A DNA stretch of 64,000 nucleotides, from NCBI GenBank assembly GCA_900767675.1, contig CAAFZX010000007.1, positions 1 through 64,000 of the forward strand, given 5' to 3'. This DNA comes from an uncultured Collinsella sp. (lineage in GTDB: Bacteria; Actinomycetota; Coriobacteriia; Coriobacteriales; Coriobacteriaceae). Under the pieces are notes generated by a model, which was given only the letters and a program-made list of their open reading frames with translations, was not told where the DNA came from and did not search any database. This document shows positions 9,105 through 16,872 of the stretch, piece after piece; position 1 is the first letter of the stretch, and every line of letters starts with the position of its first letter. The position numbers were made by a program, and so were the translations under genes.

Positions 9105-10019
9105 ATGGGGGAGAACGTGCTCAAGTTCGGTACCTACGTCCGTGTTGGAAACGCGGCCGAAGCCTATGAGCTCTTGCAGAAGAACCGCAACAACAAGATT
9201 GTGGGCGGCGGCATCTGGATGCGCCTGGGTTCGCGTCGTGTGGCGACGGCGATTGACCTTTCGGCCTGCGGACTCGATCAGATCGAGGAGACCGAGACCG
9301 AGTTTCGCATCGGTGCCATGTGCACCCTGCGCCAGCTCGAGCGCCATGCCGGGCTCAACGCGCTTGTCAACAATGTCTTTGAGTTCGCCGTCCACGACAT
9401 CGTGGGCGTGCAGCTGCGCAATACCGCCACGGTGGGCGGCAGCATCTACGGCCGCTTTGGCTTCTCGGACGTTCTCTCCGCCTTCCTCGCGCTCGACTCC
9501 TATGTTGAGCTGACGGGTGCCGGCCGTGTGCCGCTCGCGGAGTTCGTGGACATGGGCTACGTGCGCGACGTGATCGAGCACGTGGTGGTCGTTAAGCACG
9601 ATTACCGCGCGAGCTACGAGGCCGTGCGCAAGGCCGCGACCGACTTCCCCTCGCTGAACGTCACCGCCGCCTGGTGGGACGGCTCCTGGCACGTCACCGT
9701 GGGCGCCCGCCCGCTGCGCGCGACCTTGCTGCAGGGCGAGGCATGCGGCCTGGTGAATGAGCAGCCTTCCGAGGACGAGCTGCGCGCCCTTGCCGCGTCC
9801 GTACGTGAGCTGAGCTACGGCACCAACATGTGGGGCTCGGCCGACTACCGCCGTCGCATCTCGGCTCCGCTTACCGTCCAGGCCGTGCGCCGCGCCGCCG
9901 GTATCGAGCTTTCGGCCGCGCTTGCCCGCGAGCTCGAGACCGTGCAGATTCCCAAGTTTGCCACGGACGAGTATTCCTGCCGCCGCGTGCCCGGCGTCGA
10001 TTCTAGCGAGGTGCGCTAA
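9105..10019 (+). CDS. FAD-binding subunit of a molybdenum hydroxylase (xanthine dehydrogenase family)
   Basis: The 304 residues resemble the medium, FAD-binding subunit of xanthine/CO dehydrogenase-type enzymes, which passes electrons from the iron-sulfur clusters to NAD or another acceptor. Visible FAD-site features are GGGIWMRLG near residue 30 and NTATVGGSIYGRFGFSDV near residue 105, the family's 'TxGG' motif. A C-terminal CO_deh_flav_C-like region follows. ATG 9105 has only a weak AAGAG site; a GTG at 9117 is an alternative. The stop overlaps the next gene's ATG by one base, so the two are coupled subunits. Confidence 0.88.
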   Translation: MGENVLKFGTYVRVGNAAEAYELLQKNRNNKIVGGGIWMRLGSRRVATAIDLSACGLDQIEETETEFRIGAMCTLRQLERHAGLNALVNNVFEFAVHDIVGVQLRNTATVGGSIYGRFGFSDVLSAFLALDSYVELTGAGRVPLAEFVDMGYVRDVIEHVVVVKHDYRASYEAVRKAATDFPSLNVTAAWWDGSWHVTVGARPLRATLLQGEACGLVNEQPSEDELRALAASVRELSYGTNMWGSADYRRRISAPLTVQAVRRAAGIELSAALARELETVQIPKFATDEYSCRRVPGVDSSEVR

Positions 10020-12850
10020 TGGCTGCCAAACTCATCGATCTTTCCTTTACGCTCAACGGCCGCAAGGTCAAGGTTCAGATTGCCCCCGATACCATGCTCT
10101 TTTCGCTTTTGCGTGAGCAGGGTTGCGCGTCGGTGCGCTGCGCCTGCGAAACCACCAACTGCGGTCTGTGCACGGTGTGGCTCGACGGCGACCCGGTGCT
10201 GAGCTGCTCGGTTCCCGCCGCGCGCGTCGAGGGCCATACCATTACCACGCTCGAGGGCCTTAAGGCCGAGTCCGAGGCGCTCGCCCGCGCCATGGCTGCC
10301 GAGGGCGCCGAGCAGTGCGGTTTTTGCGCCCCCGGCCTCATCATGAACGTGCTGGCGCTCGCCCGCGCTGCCAAGGAGGACCCGAGCCTCGTCGCCACGC
10401 GCGAGGAGCTCTCGCGCCAGCTCGCCGGCAACCTGTGCCGTTGCAGCGGCTACGAGAGCCAGCTGCGCGCCATCGTCCGCTTCCTCAACGAATCTGGCGT
10501 ACAGGTGGGCTTTGAGATGCCCGAGCTGCCGGTCAACGACACCAGCTGCGACGGCGTCACCTACAAGCAGATTACCCACAAGCAGCCCAAGAAGGATTCG
10601 AAGGCCCTGCTCGAGGGCCGTCCCGTCTACACGGGCGATATGGTGCCCGCCGGCGCGCTCATCGTCAAGCTCAAGCGCAGCCCGTATGCCCGCGCCAAGA
10701 TCCGCTCCATCGATACGTCGCGCGCCCTGAAGGTGCCGGGCGTGGTGGGCGTTTACACCTACGAGGACGTGCCCAAGCGCCGCTTTACCATCGCCGGCCA
10801 GAGCTATCCGCAGCCGAGTCCCTACGACCGCCTGATTCTCGAGAACCTCGTGCGCTACCAAAACGAGGAGGTGGCGATCGTCGCCGCCGAGACCGAGGAG
10901 GCCGCTGACAAGGCGCTCAAGCTCATCAAGGTCGACTATGATGTGCTCGAGCCCTTGCTCGACTTTACCCAGGCGCTCGATAACGACATCGTGGTCCACC
11001 CCGAGGGCGACGTGACCTTTATGTTCCCGCAGGGCGGCGACGTCTCGCGCAACTTGGTATGCAGCGGCACGAGCGATTTTGGCGATCTGGACGAGGCCTT
11101 CGCCCAGAGCGACATCGTCTTTGAGCGCACCTACACCAGCCAGGCCACGCAGACCGCGCCCATGGAGACCTTCCGCGCCTTCGCGACGACCGACGCGTTT
11201 GGGCGCATCTCCGTGACCACCTCGACGCAGGTGCCCTTCCACGTGCGCCGCATGGTCGCGCAGTCGCTCGACATTCCACAGTCGCAGGTGCAGGTTATTA
11301 AGCCGCGCATCGGTGGCGGCTTTGGCTCTAAGCAGACGGGCTGCTGCGAGATCTTCGTTGCGTTCGTGACCCAGCAGACTGGCCGTCCGAGCTACTGCTG
11401 CTACACCCGCGAGGAGACCATCACTGCGGGCAACTCGCGCCACCAGATGCAGATGACCGTTAAGCTGGGCGCCATGAACGACGGCACCATCACGGCCATC
11501 GACTTGCACACGCTGTCCAACGCGGGCGCGTACGGCGAGCACGCCACCACGACGATCGGCCTATCGGGCCACAAGAGCCTGCCCATCTACAACCATGTGA
11601 AGGCGAGCCGCTTTAGCTGGGACGCCGTCTACACCAACACCAACCGTGGCGGCGCGTATCGTGGCTACGGTGCCACCCAGGGCCAGTTTGCCGTGGAGAG
11701 CGCCGTCAACGAGCTCGCGGACATGCTGCACATGGACCCGGCCGACCTGCGCCTTAAGAACATGGTGCGCGAGGGCGAGATCATGCCGCAGTACTACAAC
11801 GAAAAGCTCAACGCCTGCGCGCTCGACCGCTGCCTGCTGCGTGCGATGGACATGATCGGCTGGCGCGACAAACCGCTGGCTGTGGACCTGGGCGACCGCG
11901 TACGCGCCCTGGGCTGTGCGCTCACGATGCAGGGCTCGGGCATTTCCAACGTGGATATCGCCGGCATCGACATGCGCCTGGAAGAGGACGGCTTCATTAC
12001 CATCGGCACCGGCGCCACCGATAACGGCATGGGCGTCGACACGATCCTGGCGCAGATTGCCGCCGAGGAGCTGGGCGTGGAGAGCTCGCTGATCGTGGTG
12101 CGCGGCGTGGACACCGATGTGTCGCCGTTCGACGCCGGTTCGTACGCGAGCTCCGGTACCTACGTGACGGGCCTTGCCGCCAAGAACGCCGCGACCGAGC
12201 TGCGCGAGAAGATCTGCGCCAAGGCCGCCCAGATGTGGGACGTGGATGCCACCGATGTGATCTTCGACGGCCAGTACGTGCGCCTGTCCGACGAGCGCGC
12301 CGCCCGTGAGCGCGGCCGCTACCTCACGCTGCGCGACTTTGCCAACCTGTGTGTCAAGAACATCGAGGGCGGCGACGCGCTCACTTCGCATGCCTCTGCC
12401 TGCCTTCCCGTTTCGCCCCCGCCGTTTATGGCCGGCATTGCCGAGGTCGAGGTCGACAAGGCCACCGGCAAGGTGACCGTGGTGGATTACGCCGCTGCCG
12501 TTGACTGCGGCACCGTGATCAACGAGGCGCTCGCGCGCGTCCAGGCCGAGGGCGGCATTGCCCAGGGTATCGGCCACGCGCTCTACGAGATCGTCGAGCA
12601 TGACGATCGCGGCCGCCTGCGCACCGGCAACTTTATGAGCTATAAGCTGCCCACGCGCCTGGATATCGGCAGCATCCGCGTGGCCTTTGAGCCGAGCTAT
12701 GAGCCGACGGGTCCGTTTGGCGCCAAGTCGATCGGCGAGGTCGTCATCAACACGCCGCTCGCCGCCGTGGCCTCGGCCGTCGCACACGCCACGGGCCACC
12801 AGGTCCGCTCGCTGCCGATCACGCCGGAGAAAGCGCTGCTGGGGGAGTAG
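10019..12850 (+). CDS. Fused [2Fe-2S]/molybdopterin hydroxylase large subunit (xanthine dehydrogenase family)
   Basis: A 943-residue fusion. Residues 1 to about 165 are the two-cluster ferredoxin subunit: plant-type Cys set in CASVRCACETTNCGLC and a C after VLS, then QCGFCAPGLIMN and NLCRCSGYES. The remainder is the molybdenum domain: ALLEGRPVYTGD, the cofactor loop RIGGGFGSKQTG and the C-terminal GPFGAKSIGEVVI carrying the catalytic Glu. Such enzymes hydroxylate purines, nicotinate or related heterocycles. In other bacteria the iron-sulfur part is often a separate gene. Substrate is not deducible; some gut relatives are selenium-dependent, and the neighbouring selenium genes make that worth considering. 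Confidence 0.88.
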   Translation: MAAKLIDLSFTLNGRKVKVQIAPDTMLFSLLREQGCASVRCACETTNCGLCTVWLDGDPVLSCSVPAARVEGHTITTLEGLKAESEALARAMAAEGAEQCGFCAPGLIMNVLALARAAKEDPSLVATREELSRQLAGNLCRCSGYESQLRAIVRFLNESGVQVGFEMPELPVNDTSCDGVTYKQITHKQPKKDSKALLEGRPVYTGDMVPAGALIVKLKRSPYARAKIRSIDTSRALKVPGVVGVYTYEDVPKRRFTIAGQSYPQPSPYDRLILENLVRYQNEEVAIVAAETEEAADKALKLIKVDYDVLEPLLDFTQALDNDIVVHPEGDVTFMFPQGGDVSRNLVCSGTSDFGDLDEAFAQSDIVFERTYTSQATQTAPMETFRAFATTDAFGRISVTTSTQVPFHVRRMVAQSLDIPQSQVQVIKPRIGGGFGSKQTGCCEIFVAFVTQQTGRPSYCCYTREETITAGNSRHQMQMTVKLGAMNDGTITAIDLHTLSNAGAYGEHATTTIGLSGHKSLPIYNHVKASRFSWDAVYTNTNRGGAYRGYGATQGQFAVESAVNELADMLHMDPADLRLKNMVREGEIMPQYYNEKLNACALDRCLLRAMDMIGWRDKPLAVDLGDRVRALGCALTMQGSGISNVDIAGIDMRLEEDGFITIGTGATDNGMGVDTILAQIAAEELGVESSLIVVRGVDTDVSPFDAGSYASSGTYVTGLAAKNAATELREKICAKAAQMWDVDATDVIFDGQYVRLSDERAARERGRYLTLRDFANLCVKNIEGGDALTSHASACLPVSPPPFMAGIAEVEVDKATGKVTVVDYAAAVDCGTVINEALARVQAEGGIAQGIGHALYEIVEHDDRGRLRTGNFMSYKLPTRLDIGSIRVAFEPSYEPTGPFGAKSIGEVVINTPLAAVASAVAHATGHQVRSLPITPEKALLGE

Positions 12851-12990
12851 CGGGTCAGCGAACAAGTCGTAATTGGCGGGACGGGGCAACTCGTTCCGCC
12901 TTTCGCACTCGTGGTGAGGTCGTGAGCCTGTAAAACGTCTGCGTGCGCTTGCCGTTCGTATCTGCTATCATTCCTAGTCTGTGCGCTCAT

Positions 12991-13074
12991 GCGGGCGTGG
13001 CGGAATTGGTAGACGCGCCAGATTTAGGTTCTGGTGGGATTCCCGTGAAGGTTCGAGTCCTTTCGCCCGCACCA
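12991..13074 (+). tRNA. tRNA-Leu (anticodon TAG)
   Basis: Acceptor GCGGGCG pairs with CGCCCGC and an encoded ACCA end follows. The anticodon stem CCAGA/TCTGG encloses TTTAGGT (anticodon TAG). A long class II variable arm and the T loop GTTCGAGTC complete the fold. Confidence 0.96.
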
Positions 13075-13164
13075 ACGCACCCGCGTCGGTTTATGCCCTC
13101 GCGACGCTTGTTGCATAAAGGTACCAGCACCTCAGATAAGCTGGGCAGTATGAGGAGGAACGTG

Positions 13165-14463
13165 TTGAACATCACCGCTTCTGACGTCAAGGACGCCAAG
13201 CTCACCGCTACGGTCACCATCCCGGCCGCCGACGTCGACGCCGCGATCAAGAAGGCCTACAAGGACACCGCCAAGAAGTACCGTTTCCCGGGCTTCCGCG
13301 CCGGCAAGGCTCCCCGTCCGGTCATCGATTCCGCCCTGGGCGCCGAGGCTACCCTCGCTCAGGCTACCAACGACCTGATCGCCGCCAACGAGCCCGCTGT
13401 CCTCAACGAGCTGGACATCGTCCCCACCAAGAACGGTGACTACAAGGAGCTCGACCTCGCCAAGGATCACGAGGACTACACCTACACCGTCGAGTTCTCC
13501 CTGCGTCCTGCTGCCGAGCTCTCCTCCTTCGACGCCGTCGAGATCGAGATGCCTCCCGCGGAGGTCACCGAGTCCGAGATCAACAACCAGGTCGAGATGC
13601 TCCTCAACTACCGTGCCACCTTCGAGGACGTTGAGGGTCGTGCCGTCGAGGCTGACGACTACGTGACCGTCGACCTCAAGGCCGTCGAGAACGCCGACAA
13701 CTTCGCTGCCGAGGGCCGCATGCTCATCGCCGGCAGCGACAGCAACCCCGCCGAGTTCAACGAGGCCCTGATCGGCGCTAACGTCGACGACGTCAAGACC
13801 GTCACCTGGACCGACGAGGTCGAGGAGGGCGAGGAGGCCGAGACCCACACCGTCGAGGTCACCGTCAAGGGCATCAAGGTCCGCAACACCCCCGAGCTCA
13901 CCGACGAGCTCGTCAAGTCCGACTTTGGCTTCGACAGCATCGACGCCATGCGCGACGCCATCAAGATCGAGATCGAGCAGGACAAGGCTTCCCGCCTGCC
14001 GGCCGAGAAGGAGAACCGTTGCGTCTCCGCTCTCGCCGAGCGCCTGCAGCTCGAGGAGATGGACGCCGACTACGAGCAGTCCGTCTTTGAGGAGCTTGGC
14101 CAGAATTTCCTGTCCAACCTCGCTTCCCGCGGCATGACGCTCGACGCCTGGCTGCCCGCTTCCGGTCTGACCATGGAGCAGTTCATCGGCGACCTGCACA
14201 AGCAGGCTAACGACGTTGCCCGTGAGTCCCTGGCTCTCGACGCCCTCGCCCGCGAGCTCAAGATCGAGGTCACCGAGGACGACATCAACGCCGAGTTCGA
14301 GAAGGCTGGCGTCAAGGACGTCGAGGCTTCTAAGGCCGAGTTCATCGCCGATGGCCGCATGCCTGCCGTCCGCGAGTCCATCCGTCGCTCCAAGGCCGTC
14401 GATCACCTGGTCGAGAACGCTAAGGTGACCGAGGTCGACGAGACCGCCAAGGACGCCGAGTAA
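13165..14463 (+). CDS. tig: Trigger factor, ribosome-bound chaperone and peptidyl-prolyl isomerase
   Basis: Folds nascent chains at the ribosomal exit tunnel. The 432 residues start with the ribosome-binding domain carrying the signature FPGFRAGKAPRPVID, followed by an FKBP-like middle (RAVEADDYVTVDLKA) and a helical C-terminal domain rich in Glu/Lys. The start is probably TTG 13165, six bases after GGAGG; GTG 13162 and ATG 13150 are in-frame alternatives with worse spacing. It is the first gene of a classic tig-clpP-clpX order, but a hairpin separates it from clpP. Confidence 0.93.
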   Translation: MNITASDVKDAKLTATVTIPAADVDAAIKKAYKDTAKKYRFPGFRAGKAPRPVIDSALGAEATLAQATNDLIAANEPAVLNELDIVPTKNGDYKELDLAKDHEDYTYTVEFSLRPAAELSSFDAVEIEMPPAEVTESEINNQVEMLLNYRATFEDVEGRAVEADDYVTVDLKAVENADNFAAEGRMLIAGSDSNPAEFNEALIGANVDDVKTVTWTDEVEEGEEAETHTVEVTVKGIKVRNTPELTDELVKSDFGFDSIDAMRDAIKIEIEQDKASRLPAEKENRCVSALAERLQLEEMDADYEQSVFEELGQNFLSNLASRGMTLDAWLPASGLTMEQFIGDLHKQANDVARESLALDALARELKIEVTEDDINAEFEKAGVKDVEASKAEFIADGRMPAVRESIRRSKAVDHLVENAKVTEVDETAKDAE

Positions 14464-14539
14464 TTCTCGCCACCTTGCCTACGAGCGCATGCGTGCGCCC
14501 GTGATGGGGTAAAGTTATAAGCCGTTTATCCGGTTGCTT

Positions 14540-14585
14540 CGTACGGTGCCAGCCAATGCATAGCATGCGGGCACCGTACGTTTAT
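14540..14585 (+). terminator. Terminator-like hairpin between tig and clpP
   Basis: CGTACGGTGCC pairs perfectly with GGCACCGTACG over 11 bp; the trailing TTTATCT is a weak T tract. Confidence 0.7.
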
Positions 14586-14626
14586 CTAGAACCAATTTGG
14601 TCCGCAAGAGAGAAATGGAGATGCGT

Positions 14627-15247
14627 ATGATCGCTAAGTTCGATTCCGCCCTCGTGCCATACGTTATCGAGCAGACGCCGCGCGGCGAGCGCAGCTACGA
14701 TATCTATTCGCGCCTGCTCAACGACCGCATCATCTTCTTGGGCGAGGAGATCAACTCCGTCAGCGCCAACCTGGTCGTTGCCCAGCTGCTGCATCTTGAG
14801 AGCCAGGATGCCGAGAAGGATATCTCGCTTTACATCAATTCGCCCGGCGGCGAGGTCTACTCCGGTCTGGCGATTCTGGACACCATGAACTTCATTAAGC
14901 CGCAGGTTTCCACCATCTGTGTGGGCATGGCCGCGTCCATGGCCGCCGTGTTGCTTTCGGCCGGCGCCAAGGGCAAGCGTTTCTGCCTGCCGCATTCCAA
15001 GGTCATGATTCACCAGCCCAGCGGCGGTGCCCAGGGTCAGCAGACCGAGATCGAGATTGTGGCTGAGGAGATCAAGAAGACTCGCCGCGAGCTCAACCAG
15101 ATCCTGTCCGACGCCTCGGGCCAGCCCATCGAGAAGGTCCAGGCCGATACCGAGCGCGACAACTACCTGACCGCTGCCGAGGCCCTCGACTACGGCCTGA
15201 TCGACCGTATCGTCACCTCGCGCGACCTTGCCGCGAAGGACGCCTAG
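14627..15247 (+). CDS. clpP: ATP-dependent Clp protease proteolytic subunit
   Basis: The serine peptidase core of ClpXP/ClpAP. The 206 residues contain the catalytic Ser in GMAASMAAVLL, the catalytic His in PHSKVMIHQPSGG, and the Asp near YLTAAEALDYGLID. LYINSPGGEVYSGLAI is the oxyanion-hole strand. ATG 14627 has GGAG six bases upstream; ATG 14621 is an alternative. The clpX start is two bases after the stop, so the protease and its unfoldase are co-transcribed. Confidence 0.96.
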   Translation: MIAKFDSALVPYVIEQTPRGERSYDIYSRLLNDRIIFLGEEINSVSANLVVAQLLHLESQDAEKDISLYINSPGGEVYSGLAILDTMNFIKPQVSTICVGMAASMAAVLLSAGAKGKRFCLPHSKVMIHQPSGGAQGQQTEIEIVAEEIKKTRRELNQILSDASGQPIEKVQADTERDNYLTAAEALDYGLIDRIVTSRDLAAKDA

Positions 15248-15248
15248 G

Positions 15249-16661
15249 ATGGCCGGTAACATGCAGGACAACTTTGACGAGAACGGCAACCCCATCCGCT
15301 GCTCCTTCTGCGGAAAAGAGCAAGGCCAGGTCCGTCGTCTTGTAAAGGGTCCGACCAACATCTTTATCTGCGATGAGTGCGTCGCCGCCTGCTCCGAGAT
15401 TCTTGAGGAGTCGCTGGCTTCGGACTTTATGGACGCCGCCCGCAACGGCAATCTTCCGGGTTTCCTTAACGATCACGGCCAGGCTGCGTCCCAGCCTGCC
15501 GTTGACCCCGAGGCCGAGGGCTTTGAGCTCGAGGACGACCGTCAGGTCATCACACACGTGCCGACGCCGCACGAGATCTATGACGAGCTTTCTGCCTATG
15601 TTATGGGTCAGGAGGACGCCAAGCGCGCCATGTCGGTCGCTGTGTACAACCACTACCGTCGCGTGATTGAGGGCGGTGCCGCAGTGTCCGCCTTTGACGA
15701 GGCCTCGGGTATGGGTGCCCAGTTTAATGACGATATGGACGAGGTGGAGCTCGCCAAGTCCAATATTCTGCTGCTCGGCCCCACCGGTACCGGCAAGACG
15801 CTGCTGGCCCAGACGCTCGCACGCATCCTCGAGGTGCCGTTTGCCATCGCCGACGCCACCGCGCTCACCGAGGCCGGTTACGTGGGCGAGGACGTGGAGA
15901 ACATCCTGCTCAAGCTCATCAACGCCGCCGATGGTGACATTGAGCGTGCGCAGGTGGGCATCATCTACGTGGACGAGATCGATAAGATCGCCCGCAAGGC
16001 CGAGAACCTTTCCATCACCCGCGATGTTTCGGGCGAGGGCGTTCAGCAGGCACTGCTTAAGATTCTTGAGGGCACGGTGGCAAGCGTTCCGCCCACCGGC
16101 GGCCGCAAGCATCCCCAGCAGGAGCTGCTGCAGATCGACACGACGAACATCCTGTTCATCTGCGGCGGTGCCTTTGTGGGACTGGATAAGATCATTGCCG
16201 ATCGCGTGGGCAACAAGGGCGTGGGCTTTAACTCCGAGATCGCCGGCCCCACCTCGGTCGACGAGAATGACCTGCTGCGCCAGGTGCTCCCGCAGGATCT
16301 CAACGCCTTTGGTATGATTCCCGAGTTCGTGGGCCGTACGCCCGTCGTCACCCAGACGCAGGCACTCGACGAGGACGACCTGGTGTCGATCCTGACCGAG
16401 CCCAAGAACGCCGTGGTGCGCCAGTACCGCAAGATGTTCCAGCTCGAGGATGTCGATCTTGAGTTTGAGGACGCGGCCCTGCACGAGATTGCCCGCATGG
16501 CGCTCGCCCGCAAGACCGGCGCCCGCGGCCTGCGTGCCATCTGCGAGGACGTGCTGCAGCAGACGATGTTCGACCTCCCCAGCGAGGAGGGCGTTGCCAA
16601 GGTCGTCGTGACCGAAGCGGCGGTTAAGGGCGAAGAGCAGCCCCAACGCATCTACGGGTAA
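15249..16661 (+). CDS. clpX: ClpX, AAA+ unfoldase of the Clp protease
   Basis: Unfolds tagged substrates and feeds them to ClpP. The 470 residues begin with the zinc-binding domain (CSFCGKEQ and CDECVAAC, four Cys). The AAA+ module has Walker A GPTGTGKT, Walker B IIYVDEIDK, the pore loop GYVGEDVENIL, and sensor 2 GARGLRAICED. IGF-type ClpP-binding region lies after the arginine finger. The start at 15249 is right after clpP; ATG 15261 is a shorter option. A terminator follows. Confidence 0.97.
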   Translation: MAGNMQDNFDENGNPIRCSFCGKEQGQVRRLVKGPTNIFICDECVAACSEILEESLASDFMDAARNGNLPGFLNDHGQAASQPAVDPEAEGFELEDDRQVITHVPTPHEIYDELSAYVMGQEDAKRAMSVAVYNHYRRVIEGGAAVSAFDEASGMGAQFNDDMDEVELAKSNILLLGPTGTGKTLLAQTLARILEVPFAIADATALTEAGYVGEDVENILLKLINAADGDIERAQVGIIYVDEIDKIARKAENLSITRDVSGEGVQQALLKILEGTVASVPPTGGRKHPQQELLQIDTTNILFICGGAFVGLDKIIADRVGNKGVGFNSEIAGPTSVDENDLLRQVLPQDLNAFGMIPEFVGRTPVVTQTQALDEDDLVSILTEPKNAVVRQYRKMFQLEDVDLEFEDAALHEIARMALARKTGARGLRAICEDVLQQTMFDLPSEEGVAKVVVTEAAVKGEEQPQRIYG

Positions 16662-16682
16662 ACCAGCCTAAAACGTGCTTGC

Positions 16683-16720
16683 AAATAGCCTCCGGCCACC
16701 CGCGGTCGGAGGCTATTTTA
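16683..16720 (+). terminator. Rho-independent terminator of clpX
   Basis: AAATAGCCTCCG pairs with CGGAGGCTATTT over 12 bp, followed by TA. Confidence 0.85.
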
Positions 16721-16812
16721 TATATGCGCAATAACCCCAACTACCTGTGTTATTCTGTGTGTTTGTTTAAGCCTCAGCGAAGTCATATCAGACTGAAGTA
16801 ATCGATACCTAA

Positions 16813-16852
16813 GGGGAGGAATGCAGACCCTAGCGGGCCTACATTCCTCCCC
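16813..16852 (+). promoter_or_regulatory. Strong hairpin in the valS leader, unassigned
   Basis: GGGGAGGAATG pairs perfectly with CATTCCTCCCC (11 bp) around an 18-base loop that itself could pair CCC with GGG. It ends 20 bases before the valS start and masks an AGGAGG-like sequence. No T-box consensus (GGGTGGNACCGCG type) is visible, and there is no T tract, so it is neither a clear T-box nor a clear terminator. A regulatory role in valS leader RNA is inference only. Confidence 0.5.
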
Positions 16853-16872
16853 GGCGGGACAGGGAGAGATAT

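Noticed and set aside
16721..16872. T-box riboswitch upstream of valS
   Set aside because: No GGGTGGNACCGCG-type T-box sequence and no specifier-loop architecture that I can see.
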